NCBI GenBank assembly: GCA_949502025.1 | Contig: CATBCG010000046.1 | Coordinates: 1-26,793 of the forward strand | DNA: 26,793 nucleotides | From: MGBC131033 sp910585655 | GTDB lineage: Bacteria; Bacillota; Clostridia; Lachnospirales; Lachnospiraceae | Direction: 5' to 3' | In this document: positions 8,351 to 16,206 of the stretch, in pieces | Numbering within the stretch: position 1 is the stretch's first letter | Layout: every line of letters begins with the position of its first letter | Notes under the pieces: generated by a model | What the model was told of the DNA's origin: nothing | Databases searched by the model: none | The model's input: the letters and a program-made list of their open reading frames with translations, nothing else | Made by a program: the position numbers and the translations under genes

Positions 8351-9310
8351 ATGAAGATCGTTGTATTGGAACGAAACAGTGTAGGAACAGATGTGGATAT
8401 TTCCTGCTATGAGAAGCTAGGAGAAGTAACCGTGTATCCGAATACCGTAGCGGCAAACACTGCGGAGAGGGTAAAGGACGCTGATATTATCATTGCCAAT
8501 AAGGCGCCGTTAAACCGGGAAACGCTGGCAGAGGCAGAGCAGGTAAAGCTGATTTGTGAGTTTGCTACCGGATATGACAACATTGATTTGGAATATTGTC
8601 GGGAAAAAGGGATTGCCGTAGCGAATGTGGTGGATTATTCTACAGCGGCAGTTGCCCAGCACACGTTTGCCCTGACTCTTTATCTTTTGGAAAAACTGCG
8701 GCATTACGATGAATATGTAAAATCAGGAGCATATGCAGCGCAGGAACGTTTTTCTAATTTTGATTTGGCTTATACGGAGCTGGAGGGAAAGACCTGGGGA
8801 ATCGTAGGGATGGGACATATCGGGAAGCGGGTGGCAAAAATCGCGGAAGCCTTTGGTTGTCGGATTTTGTTTTATTCTGCTTCTGGGAACAGTACTTGTA
8901 CGAAATATCAGCGGGTAGATCTGGAAACGCTTTGCCGGGAGAGCGACTTTTTATCCCTGCATTGCCCGTTGACGGACAGAACGCATCATTTGATCAATGC
9001 CGACGCGCTACGGCAGATGAAACCGCAGGCAATTTTAATCAATGTAGCGCGCGGCGGAGTCGTTGATACACAGGCGCTTTATCAGGCTCTGACGGAAGGC
9101 TGGATTGCCGGAGCCGGACTGGATGTTTTAGAGCAGGAGCCGATCGCTGGGGGCAATCCGTTAGGAACGATTCAGGACAGCAGCCGTTTGATCATTACGC
9201 CTCATTTGGCATGGGCGAGTACAGAGGCAAGAGAACGAGTAGTGGCTGAGGTGTATCAGAATATTCAGGCATTTTTAGCAGGGGAGAAAAGAAACCTGGT
9301 AAATTTCTAA
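8351..9310 (+). CDS. D-2-hydroxyacid dehydrogenase (NAD-dependent)
   Basis: Cytosolic oxidoreductase of the D-isomer-specific 2-hydroxyacid dehydrogenase family, which interconverts 2-oxoacids and D-2-hydroxyacids using NAD(P)H. It has 319 residues, the usual length. The Rossmann glycine motif GMGHIG is at 153-158 inside the inserted cofactor domain. The catalytic triad is R234 (in NVARGGVVD), E263 (in EQEP) and H285 (in ITPHLAWAS). The overall style resembles glycerate dehydrogenase/hydroxypyruvate reductase more than D-lactate dehydrogenase, but the substrate cannot be fixed from sequence. ATG 8351 follows AAGGAG (8337-8342). It sits 76 bases after rpoC, behind a hairpin, and may be fed by readthrough. 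Confidence 0.93.
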   Translation: MKIVVLERNSVGTDVDISCYEKLGEVTVYPNTVAANTAERVKDADIIIANKAPLNRETLAEAEQVKLICEFATGYDNIDLEYCREKGIAVANVVDYSTAAVAQHTFALTLYLLEKLRHYDEYVKSGAYAAQERFSNFDLAYTELEGKTWGIVGMGHIGKRVAKIAEAFGCRILFYSASGNSTCTKYQRVDLETLCRESDFLSLHCPLTDRTHHLINADALRQMKPQAILINVARGGVVDTQALYQALTEGWIAGAGLDVLEQEPIAGGNPLGTIQDSSRLIITPHLAWASTEARERVVAEVYQNIQAFLAGEKRNLVNF

Positions 9311-9330
9311 TTTTTTCACGTTCTTTTAAC

Positions 9331-9359
9331 TTGTATGCGAAAGGCAAATATGGTAAGAT
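9331..9359 (+). promoter_or_regulatory. Sigma-A promoter of xpaC-telA
   Basis: TTGTAT (9331-9336), a 17-base spacer and TAAGAT (9354-9359), with a TGn extension at 9351-9353. The predicted start is near 9366, about 70 bases before the xpaC start codon. Confidence 0.65.
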
Positions 9360-9437
9360 AGAATCTGTACAGACGGAAAGCGAGAAGCAGCAAGCCGATT
9401 TGTCTGAATTGTTTTATAGCAAAGAAGGGAATCGTAT

Positions 9438-10850
9438 ATGGGAAGGAATGAATTTGCCAATCTGGGAGACGAGATCAAAGACGCCGTGCAGTCGGCTATC
9501 AACAAAGGGGATTTTGCTAAATTAAGGGCAGAAATCGGAGATTCGGTGAATCAGGCGTTTGACGAAATAAAACAGTCGCTTCAGGGAACTTGGAATGACA
9601 GCAATGTAAAGCAGCCAGGAAGCAAACAAAATGAAAATCAGGAAAGACAGAGTGGACAAGCTGGGCAAAACGGACAAGCCGCTCAAAACTACCGGAGAGA
9701 ACCAGCCAGGCAGCCTGGTCAGGCGGCGCGGCAAAACCAGGCGAGGAGAGCCTACTCTCAGGCAGCCCGCCCTGCCGGTACTGCCGGCAGAAGGATGTCC
9801 GACCAGGGAAGAAGCGGCGTACGTTCCGGGACAGAGGTAGAGCGGGTAAGCGGAACGATAGTAAACGCACGGAAGTCAAATCTTCCGGCATTGCCCGTAC
9901 GTCCGGTAGGAAAGGTAGGAGGAATCCTTTTTACGATATTCGGTTCGATTCTGTTAGGCTTAGGGCTGTTGGGTCTGATGCTTTTTACCAGTCTGGGACT
10001 GGTGACGGGAGGCGGGGATTCGCTATATTTTTTGGCAATCTTTTTAGGACTGCCGACAGCCGCTGCAGGAGCGTTGATGTTAAGCGCGGGACGTCTAAAA
10101 GCCAGGCGTCTTTCCCGGATGAACCATTATGTCAAACTGATTGGCACAAAAGGATATTGCGATATCAAGGAGCTGGCTTTAAAAAGCGGGCGTTCCGTTC
10201 GTTATATGATCAAAGATTTAAGACGGATGATTCGGCTTGGGATGTTTCCGGAAGGGCATTTGGACGATAAAAAAACCTGTTTTATGTTAGATAATAAAAC
10301 GCATCAGCTCTATTTGGAAATGATGCAGGCACAGGGAAAGGTGCAGGAGGAAGCGCCGTCCCAGGAGGAAAAACCGGAAGAAACCGAAGAGGATGCAAAA
10401 CAGGCGGCAGCGAGAAAAGTAGTAGAAGAAGGAAACGCTTATATCCAGCAGATCCGCCAGGCAAATGCAGCGATTCGAGGAGAGGAGATTTCGGCAAAAT
10501 TAGACAGGCTCAGTATGATAATGGATAAAATATTCCTACATATCGAAAGGCATCCGGAAGAGGTAGAGGAACTGCATCGGTTTATGGAATATTATCTTCC
10601 GACGACGCTCAAGCTGGTCAATGCGTACCAGGAATTTGACGCCCAGCCGGTACAGGGAGCAAATATCACAACAGCCAAACGGGAAATTGAGGAGACGTTA
10701 GATACGATCAATCAGGCGTTTGAACGGTTGTTTGACAATTTTTATGCAGATGCAGCGATGGATATTTCAACGGATATTGACGTGTTGGAAACGATGCTTG
10801 CACAGGAAGGGCTGACCGGGCATTCTTTTGAGGAAAAGAAAGAAGCGTAA
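9438..10850 (+). CDS. xpaC: XpaC-family membrane protein
   Basis: Matches the family named for 5-bromo-4-chloroindolyl phosphate hydrolysis in Bacillus. Its true role is uncertain, and it usually travels with TelA. The 470 residues divide into an N-terminal helical segment (1-50), a Q/G/R-rich disordered linker (about 51-135), two membrane segments (about 161-188 and 195-217), and a cytoplasmic region. The cytoplasmic region begins with a helical, possibly winged-helix stretch (230-290, YVKLIGTKGYCDIKELA), then an acidic linker and a coiled region. The long low-complexity linker is larger than in the Bacillus protein. ATG 9438 follows GAAGGGA (9424-9430). It is the first gene of a two-gene operon with telA, 77 bases apart. 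Confidence 0.85.
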   Translation: MGRNEFANLGDEIKDAVQSAINKGDFAKLRAEIGDSVNQAFDEIKQSLQGTWNDSNVKQPGSKQNENQERQSGQAGQNGQAAQNYRREPARQPGQAARQNQARRAYSQAARPAGTAGRRMSDQGRSGVRSGTEVERVSGTIVNARKSNLPALPVRPVGKVGGILFTIFGSILLGLGLLGLMLFTSLGLVTGGGDSLYFLAIFLGLPTAAAGALMLSAGRLKARRLSRMNHYVKLIGTKGYCDIKELALKSGRSVRYMIKDLRRMIRLGMFPEGHLDDKKTCFMLDNKTHQLYLEMMQAQGKVQEEAPSQEEKPEETEEDAKQAAARKVVEEGNAYIQQIRQANAAIRGEEISAKLDRLSMIMDKIFLHIERHPEEVEELHRFMEYYLPTTLKLVNAYQEFDAQPVQGANITTAKREIEETLDTINQAFERLFDNFYADAAMDISTDIDVLETMLAQEGLTGHSFEEKKEA

Positions 10851-10927
10851 GGGAACCGGCTATTTTAACAGGATGCAAATGAGAGAGTGGAGAAAATAAC
10901 GGAGAATAGGATGGGAGGAATTTAGAA

Positions 10928-12097
10928 ATGAACGAGGAGATCTTAAACATGGAGCAGGCTGCTCCGACGTTGACGTTTGAGCCATTTGCAGAGGCTGCTC
11001 CAAAGCCGGAGTTGGTTTTTGAGACGCAGCCGATAGAAGAGGCAAAGCAGCCGGAGGTTCCGGCATTTGACGAAAGCAGTCTGACGCAGGAAGAACGTAA
11101 AATGGTAGATGATTTTGCAGCAAAGATCGAGCTGCAAAATTCCAGTCAGATTCTTCAATATGGAGCGGGGGCTCAAAAGAAGATGGCAGATTTTTCCGAG
11201 TCGGCTCTGAAAAATGTACAGACAAAGGATTTGGGAGAAATCGGAAATATGCTTTCCGGAGTAGTTACCGAACTCAAAAGCTTTGATTTGGACGAGGAGG
11301 ATAAGGGATTTTTAGGCTTATTCAAAAAAAGTTCCAACAAAGTAACCGCCATGAAGGCGCGTTATGCCAGAGCAGAATCCAATGTCAACCAGATTTGTAA
11401 AGTGTTAGAGCAGCACCAGGTACAGCTCATGAAAGATATCGCGGTACTGGATAAAATGTATGAACTGAATAAGACTTATTTTAAGGAATTGTCGATGTAT
11501 GTGCTGGCTGGAAAAAAGCGGCTTCATCAGGTAGAGCAGCAGGAGCTTCCGGCTTTGCAGGAAAAAGCCAGACAAAGCGGCTTGGCAGAGGATGCTCAGG
11601 CGGCAAATGATTTGGCAGCTCTTTGCAACCGTTTTGAAAAGAAGCTGCATGACCTGGAGCTGACGCGGATGATTTCGATTCAGATGGCGCCGCAAATTCG
11701 TCTGGTGCAGGGCAACGATATTTCGATGACAGAAAAAATTCAGTCTACGATTGTCAATACGATTCCGCTATGGAAAAGCCAGATGGTGCTGGCACTGGGG
11801 ATTACTCATTCCGGTCAGGCTGCCAGGGCGCAACGTGAAGTGACGGATATGACGAACGAGCTGCTTAAAAAGAACGCGGCAGCCTTGAAAATGGCAACCA
11901 TTGAGACAGCCAAAGAATCCGAGCGTGGCGTAGTAGATATCGAGACCTTAAAGATAACCAACGAATCCCTGATCAGTACCTTGGACGAGGTAATGAGAAT
12001 CCAGCAGGAAGGTCGTCAGAAGAGGCGCGATGCCGAGCAGGAGTTAAGCCGGATCGAAACCGAGCTAAAAGGCAAGCTGCTTAGCTTACGAAATTAA
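10928..12097 (+). CDS. telA: TelA-family toxic anion resistance protein
   Basis: A 389-residue, largely helical soluble protein of the TelA (tellurite resistance) family. The family is linked to resistance to toxic anions and to cell-envelope stress, but its biochemistry is not established. The first 50 residues are an acidic, Pro/Glu-rich unstructured tail. The helical core runs from about residue 55 to the end, with the family-typical stretches around DIAVLDKMYELNKTYFKEL and the late helix with KITNESLISTLDEVMRIQQ. There is no signal peptide. Its start follows a strong site, GGGAGG, just upstream. Pairing with xpaC is the same arrangement as Bacillus subtilis xpaC-yaaN, which strongly supports both calls. 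The hairpin at 12137 ends the operon. Confidence 0.93.
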   Translation: MNEEILNMEQAAPTLTFEPFAEAAPKPELVFETQPIEEAKQPEVPAFDESSLTQEERKMVDDFAAKIELQNSSQILQYGAGAQKKMADFSESALKNVQTKDLGEIGNMLSGVVTELKSFDLDEEDKGFLGLFKKSSNKVTAMKARYARAESNVNQICKVLEQHQVQLMKDIAVLDKMYELNKTYFKELSMYVLAGKKRLHQVEQQELPALQEKARQSGLAEDAQAANDLAALCNRFEKKLHDLELTRMISIQMAPQIRLVQGNDISMTEKIQSTIVNTIPLWKSQMVLALGITHSGQAARAQREVTDMTNELLKKNAAALKMATIETAKESERGVVDIETLKITNESLISTLDEVMRIQQEGRQKRRDAEQELSRIETELKGKLLSLRN

Positions 12098-12136
12098 GAT
12101 ATCAAAAATAAAAAAATCACAAAATTAAAAAAGGAA

Positions 12137-12163
12137 GGGGCGACCTGGCAAACAGGCTGCCCC
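12137..12163. terminator. Bidirectional terminator between telA and the amidase
   Basis: GGGGC...GCCCC hairpin: GGGGCGACCTG (12137-12147), loop GCAAA, CAGGCTGCCCC (12153-12163), with one G-U and one mismatch. On the minus strand it is followed by TTCCTTTTTT, a good T-tract for the amidase. On the plus strand it is followed by TTAAACTGTCTTTTT, a looser tract that could end telA. Confidence 0.8.
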
Positions 12164-12185
12164 TTAAACTGTCTTTTTAAAAGGA

Positions 12186-12980
12186 TTATAACTGTATGAT
12201 GGCAGTATCAAATCCCAGACCCTGTAGGTTGTCAGCGTACTGTCTGGCTTCTGCTAACGTATCAAAGGTGCCGGAGAGTACAGCGTATAAGCCGCCCAAG
12301 GAGATAATCGTAGCAGGACGGTTATACTGCAACAGACGATCGTATTGAGCGGCTGCATTGTCGTATTGGGCAAACAGACCGACTTGCACACGATACGCTG
12401 GGGTTTCCCGTGAGGAGGTCTGCCCGGAGGTACGGACGGAACTACCGGGCGAATCCTCGATTGCTTCTAAAACACCATCTGCAATACCACGGGCAATTTC
12501 TTCAAAACGTTCATCAAATAGCTGATTGTCCTGGTCATTGTTGATAAAGCCTGCTTCTACCAAAATAGCAGGCATCCGGGTACGGCGAAGAACCGTCAGA
12601 TTGGGACGAAGATCGACGCCTAAATTAAGAAATCCAAGATCTTCCAGATTTTCGTTGATATTTTCTCCCATTTCCTCCTTGATCCCCCCGTTGTTGTATA
12701 TCAAGGACTGCACGCCGGAATATCGGTTAGGGGTGACATTGGAGTTGCGGTGAATAGAAAGAAAATAGTCTGCTCCGCTGTTATTGGCAATCCGCACCTT
12801 TTCACTAGGAGTCTGATAGATGTCGTCCGTGCGAGTATAAACAACATCCTGTCCGGCATTTTCTAACATTGCTCCAACTTCTAGCGCCAGCGCAAGGGCA
12901 TCGTCCTTTTCCATTCTGCCTCGGTAGACGGCGCCGCTGTCACGTCCTCCATGACCGGCATCTATTACGATTTTTGCCAT
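12186..12980 (-). CDS. N-acetylmuramoyl-L-alanine amidase with SPOR domain
   Basis: Zinc-dependent peptidoglycan amidase (Amidase_3 family) that cuts the lactyl-L-alanine bond. In 264 residues, the catalytic domain (1-175) shows zinc ligands H10 (DAGHGG), E24 and H77 (SIHRNS), and the catalytic glutamate E142 (VEAGFINN). A short Ser/Thr-rich linker (178-193) leads to a C-terminal SPOR domain (about 195-264, YRVQVGLFAQYDNA) that binds denuded glycan. There is no signal peptide: the protein begins directly with MAKIVIDAGH. This architecture matches Bacillus CwlC, which is made in the mother cell and released by lysis late in sporulation; that role is inferred here. Upstream on the minus strand, CATATATTA (13019-13011) resembles the -10 of sporulation sigma E/K promoters, but no good -35 is visible. 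Confidence 0.92.
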   Translation of the reverse strand: MAKIVIDAGHGGRDSGAVYRGRMEKDDALALALEVGAMLENAGQDVVYTRTDDIYQTPSEKVRIANNSGADYFLSIHRNSNVTPNRYSGVQSLIYNNGGIKEEMGENINENLEDLGFLNLGVDLRPNLTVLRRTRMPAILVEAGFINNDQDNQLFDERFEEIARGIADGVLEAIEDSPGSSVRTSGQTSSRETPAYRVQVGLFAQYDNAAAQYDRLLQYNRPATIISLGGLYAVLSGTFDTLAEARQYADNLQGLGFDTAIIQL

Positions 12981-13042
12981 TCAAACACTACCTTATAATC
13001 ATAGTTGCTATAATATATGCAGACAAAGGGAGATTGGCGACA

Positions 13043-13074
13043 ACAGCCCGATGGGAAAGTACCCATCGGGCTGT
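13043..13074 (-). terminator. Hairpin ending the nfeD-flotillin operon
   Basis: A perfect 13-bp stem, ACAGCCCGATGGG (13043-13055) with CCCATCGGGCTGT (13062-13074), and a 6-base loop. It lies 18 bases past the flotillin stop codon. The tail on the minus strand (TTGTCGCC) is T-poor, so it may act mainly as a stabilising 3' hairpin. Confidence 0.65.
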
Positions 13075-13092
13075 ATAAAGTTTAGATAACGT

Positions 13093-14502
13093 CTATTTTG
13101 GGTCGTTCTCTTCAAGAGTAGCCGCCGCCATAGCATCGGCTTCCTCTTCTTCTAAGTTTTTCCCAAGAAATTCCGGCAGCTCCATACCTGCTTGACGGAA
13201 CAAGTCGTTTAACGGCGGGATGGATTTCATCATACCAGAAAGGAAATTGGCAGTTGCCGGCGAGCCTTCCTTGCCGCCAAGGGAATCCCAGACGGTTACT
13301 TTGTCGATCTTGATATTCTTGATAGCGTCTACCTGAATCTGCATAAGATCCTGAAGCTTGTCGGCTACCATCAGCTTTACGGCGGCGTTTGGATCTCCGC
13401 CCGCAGCCTTTACCAGCTCGTGCATACCATCTGCCTGCTTTAAAAGCATTTCCTGGATACCACGCGCCTGCGCTTCCATTTTAGAGAAAATCGCATCAGC
13501 CTCACCTTTTGCCAGCCTTCTGGCTACTTCGGCTTCCGCTTCTGCCTGGATTTCCGCTTTTTCCTTTTCAATCTGTGCCTTGACGATGATATCTGCCTGC
13601 TGGGTAGCTCGTTCTAACTGCGCACGGGTTTCTTCTGCCTTTTGCTGTGCCGTATATGCCTCTTCCTGTGCTTTAGCCGCCTGTACCGCTTCTGCAGCAA
13701 CCGCAATACGCAACGCCTCAGCCTCTTTTTCACGACGGGAAGCGTCGGATTGTGCTACTTCGATTTTAGCTTCATTTTCACCCTGAATCGCAGTAGCGTC
13801 AGCCGCCGCTACCTGAATACGCTGGTCGCGTCGGGCATTTGCCTGACCGATTTCACCATCGCGATCCTTTTCTGCCACACTCTTTTTGGCGTCGTTAATC
13901 GCCTTAGCGGCTGCTTCTTTACCAAGCGCCTCTATGTAACCAGACTCGTCGTTGATATCGGTAACGTTGACGTTGATCAGCCGAAGACCGATTTTTTTCA
14001 GTTCGATTTCCACGTTGTTGGAAACGGAAATAAGGAATTTATCTCTATCTGCATTGATTTCTTCAATGTCCATAGTGGCGATAACAAGACGGAGCTGCCC
14101 TAAAATGATATCCTTTGCAAGCTCCTGAATCTCTCCTAGCTGGAGCCCTAACAGACGCTCTGCCGCATTCTGCATGACACCGGTCTCTGTAGAAATACCA
14201 ACGGTAAAACGAGATGGAACATCTACCCGGATATTCTGTTTGGAGAGGGCGTTACGTAAATCCACGTTAATGGAAATCGGAGTAAGATCCAGATACTGGT
14301 AGGATTGTATCACTGGAACAATAAAGGCAGCGCCGCCATGAATACATTTGGCAGAGCGGTTTTCTCCGTTTTTATCGGTTCCTACCTTACCATAAATGAC
14401 CAATACTTTATCGGACGGGCATTTGCGGTAACGAGAGAGAATGGCAATCAGACAGGCAAATAAAACCAGGACGGCGACACAAATAGCAATCAATATTTCC
14501 AT
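13093..14502 (-). CDS. floT: Flotillin-like protein (SPFH domain)
   Basis: Membrane scaffold of functional membrane microdomains, 469 residues. An N-terminal membrane anchor (about 2-23, hydrophobic) is followed by the SPFH/band 7 domain (about 27-200, including KCIHGGAAFIVPVIQSYQYLDL). Next is a long Ala/Glu/Lys-rich coiled coil (about 205-355) with the repeated EA pattern typical of flotillins, then a C-terminal region ending in an acidic tail. The start follows AAAGGAGA on the minus strand. nfeD lies directly upstream in the same direction, 96 bases away, the same pairing as Bacillus yuaF-yuaG (floT). Flotillin and NfeD proteins are associated with membrane fluidity, protein quality control and envelope stress. 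A CAGCAGC/GCTGCTG hairpin (14533-14560) lies in the spacer between the two genes. Confidence 0.95.
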   Translation of the reverse strand: MEILIAICVAVLVLFACLIAILSRYRKCPSDKVLVIYGKVGTDKNGENRSAKCIHGGAAFIVPVIQSYQYLDLTPISINVDLRNALSKQNIRVDVPSRFTVGISTETGVMQNAAERLLGLQLGEIQELAKDIILGQLRLVIATMDIEEINADRDKFLISVSNNVEIELKKIGLRLINVNVTDINDESGYIEALGKEAAAKAINDAKKSVAEKDRDGEIGQANARRDQRIQVAAADATAIQGENEAKIEVAQSDASRREKEAEALRIAVAAEAVQAAKAQEEAYTAQQKAEETRAQLERATQQADIIVKAQIEKEKAEIQAEAEAEVARRLAKGEADAIFSKMEAQARGIQEMLLKQADGMHELVKAAGGDPNAAVKLMVADKLQDLMQIQVDAIKNIKIDKVTVWDSLGGKEGSPATANFLSGMMKSIPPLNDLFRQAGMELPEFLGKNLEEEEADAMAAATLEENDPK

Positions 14503-14598
14503 AATAGTTTTCTCCTTTTTTAGTAGGTTTGTCAGCAGCTTGAAAAAAGACTGGCTGCTGCAAAAAAGTAGTTATGTAGCGTCTGTAGAAATACACGA

Positions 14599-15240
14599 TT
14601 ACTGCTCCGGCTCCACCAATACGGCATCCCCGCGAACATCGATAATCCGGACACGGCTGCCGGTCGGCAGCGGAACAGAGGAATCCGTGATCGCATCGTA
14701 TTCGTTAAAATGACCGCCAATCGTGATGTTGACTTTTCCATGACCATTTCCCTTGGATGGAACGGTCAGATAAACCGTACCACTATAGCCGAGCGTGGAG
14801 ACGATGGATACGCTGCCGTCGTCTGCCAGCTTGGAAAGCGCGCGGATTAGGAGGGCAACCAGGAACATAAACAAAAAGCCCAACATAATCGCCAAAGCCA
14901 TAGACAGAAACGAGGAAGCAAGTACTCGTGTAAAAGCAAGACCGCTCCAGCCAAAGACACAGAAAAATGCAATAATGCCCTGGAAAGTAAAGAGCCGCAT
15001 TGTCCCAAAATCACCAGGCGCTGTACCATCCGGAGCAAAATCTGTGCTATCTGGTGAAAACGCTCCTCCGTCTGTATCCAGATCCAGACCGGATGTATCG
15101 CTTGGGTTAAAGCTGGAACCATCCTCGCCCCAGCCTAAAAACAACAGTACCATCTGTAAAATCAGAACAAGAGTAGACGGTACGGCGATACAGTAAAGAA
15201 TTTTTTGCAACAGGGAAAGGGATTCCCAAAATACCTGCAT
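14599..15240 (-). CDS. NfeD-family membrane protein, flotillin partner
   Basis: Integral membrane protein with a C-terminal OB-fold (NfeD family, YuaF type). Taking the ATG at 15240, the protein has 213 residues (MQVFWESLSLL). An in-frame ATG at 15264 exists, but the ribosome binding site GGAGGTG lies between the two, so the downstream start is preferred. Membrane segments are at about residues 11-36, 82-105 and 110-134. A Ser/Asp/Gly-rich extracytoplasmic loop lies between the first and second. The OB-fold domain (about 140-213, TLGYSGTVYLTVPS...GDAVLVEPEQ) ends the protein. It is the promoter-proximal gene of the nfeD-flotillin operon. Confidence 0.88.
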   Translation of the reverse strand: MQVFWESLSLLQKILYCIAVPSTLVLILQMVLLFLGWGEDGSSFNPSDTSGLDLDTDGGAFSPDSTDFAPDGTAPGDFGTMRLFTFQGIIAFFCVFGWSGLAFTRVLASSFLSMALAIMLGFLFMFLVALLIRALSKLADDGSVSIVSTLGYSGTVYLTVPSKGNGHGKVNITIGGHFNEYDAITDSSVPLPTGSRVRIIDVRGDAVLVEPEQ

Positions 15241-15336
15241 AATGCCACCTCCATTGTTTCGCATTTGTTTGATAGAAAACGTTATAAGGGGAAACTATAA
15301 CGGCTTCTATGATTAAGAATCAGGGAAATTTATCTG

Positions 15337-15353
15337 TGTAAATTCCGCTTACA
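15337..15353. promoter_or_regulatory. 17-bp palindrome at the nfeD transcription start (putative operator)
   Basis: TGTAAATTCCGCTTACA has half-sites TGTAA and TTACA. It covers the predicted start of the nfeD promoter, 3 bases past its -10. It matches the element at 15473-15489 in length and outer bases. Confidence 0.5.
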
Positions 15354-15356
15354 ATA

Positions 15357-15384
15357 AGTATACCATAATCTTCAAAAAAGTCAA
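15357..15384 (-). promoter_or_regulatory. Sigma-A promoter of nfeD-flotillin
   Basis: On the minus strand, TTGACT (15384-15379), a 16-base spacer and TATACT (15362-15357), with TG one base upstream of the -10. The predicted start is near 15350, about 110 bases before the nfeD start codon. Confidence 0.75.
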
Positions 15385-15438
15385 TAAAGCTAATGAGATC
15401 TTAATAAAAAATTTATTGGAAAATTTATAAAAAATGAC

Positions 15439-15467
15439 TTGATTATCTTTGCAAAATCTGGTATACT
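15439..15467 (+). promoter_or_regulatory. Sigma-A promoter of the XRE regulator gene
   Basis: TTGATT (15439-15444), a 17-base spacer and TATACT (15462-15467). The predicted start is at about 15474, inside the palindrome 15473-15489. It is divergent from the nfeD promoter, with about 55 bases between the -35 elements. Confidence 0.75.
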
Positions 15468-15472
15468 CTCCC

Positions 15473-15489
15473 TGTAAATCGTATTTACA
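15473..15489. promoter_or_regulatory. 17-bp palindrome at the XRE gene start point (putative operator)
   Basis: TGTAAATCGTATTTACA is a perfect 7-bp inverted repeat with a 3-base centre. It begins 5 bases past the -10 of the XRE promoter. The near-copy at 15337-15353 sits at the equivalent place of the divergent promoter, so binding there could repress both. Confidence 0.55.
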
Positions 15490-15543
15490 CAAGGCGAAAT
15501 ATGCCTTTGTTACAGATCTACAGATGCGAAAGGAGCGGATAGC

Positions 15544-16107
15544 GTGGGAAGGGCAGAACTAGGAAGACGCCTAAAAGAAGCCAGACTCGCCAGAAGGATG
15601 ACACAGAGCGAGGTAGTGGGGGATTTTATTACCCGTAACATGTTAAGCCAGATTGAAAGTGGCAGCGCCATGCCATCTGTCAAGACGCTGGAATACTTAT
15701 CGAAGAGGCTGGAGATACCATTTGAACAGCTGATGGCAGATGAGGAGAGAGAAGAAACGACGCTGGAGCTGCTGCTTCGTGCAAAAGAGGATTTTAAAAA
15801 AGGGAGATATGAGGAGGTTATCAATCTTTTAGAGCAGGACAATGAAAAAATAACACCTATTTATGATGAGATAGGAGCGATACTGGCACGCTGTTATCTG
15901 CAGTTGGCATTACAGATGAGGGATAAGATGGACGGTAAATGGGCTGTGGAGCATCCAAAAGAGCTGCCAGTGCTGGAACATCGCCTGACCGCCTATGCAA
16001 AAGCAGCCGGACGATATGCCAGCGAAGGAATCTATGCCAGTAAGGAAATCCGAATGGAAGCTCTTGTACTCGAACATTTGAGAGAGGATACGGAACGTTA
16101 CTTATGA
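15544..16107 (+). CDS. XRE-family transcriptional regulator
   Basis: 187 residues from GTG 15544, which follows AAAGGAG (about 15530-15536). The N-terminal helix-turn-helix is at about residues 5-60 (LGRRLKEARLARRMTQSEV, then NMLSQIESGSAMPSVKTLEYLSKRLEIPFEQLM), the Cro/C1 pattern. The remainder (about 68-187) is helical and resembles a degenerate tetratricopeptide-type sensor region (LLLRAKEDFKKGRYEEVINLLEQ). No ligand can be named. It is divergent from nfeD-flotillin and the two promoters carry matching palindromes, so it is inferred to regulate itself and that operon. A strong terminator follows. Confidence 0.88.
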   Translation: MGRAELGRRLKEARLARRMTQSEVVGDFITRNMLSQIESGSAMPSVKTLEYLSKRLEIPFEQLMADEEREETTLELLLRAKEDFKKGRYEEVINLLEQDNEKITPIYDEIGAILARCYLQLALQMRDKMDGKWAVEHPKELPVLEHRLTAYAKAAGRYASEGIYASKEIRMEALVLEHLREDTERYL

Positions 16108-16149
16108 GACATCTGGAGTTTGATGCTCGTCTTTGCGAACGAATATTTA

Positions 16150-16192
16150 AGGCAGGAAAGCTTTGAAGTGGCTTTCCTGCCTGTTTCATTTT
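16150..16192 (+). terminator. Rho-independent terminator of the XRE gene
   Basis: 12-bp perfect stem (16150-16161 with 16171-16182, AGGCAGGAAAGC paired to GCTTTCCTGCCT), a 9-base loop, then GTTTCATTTT. Confidence 0.85.
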
Positions 16193-16206
16193 AAAACGCT
16201 ATCTTT

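Noticed and set aside
13358..13786. 142-residue Ser/Ala-rich plus-strand frame
   Set aside because: Antisense of the Ala/Glu-rich flotillin coiled coil; a composition artefact.
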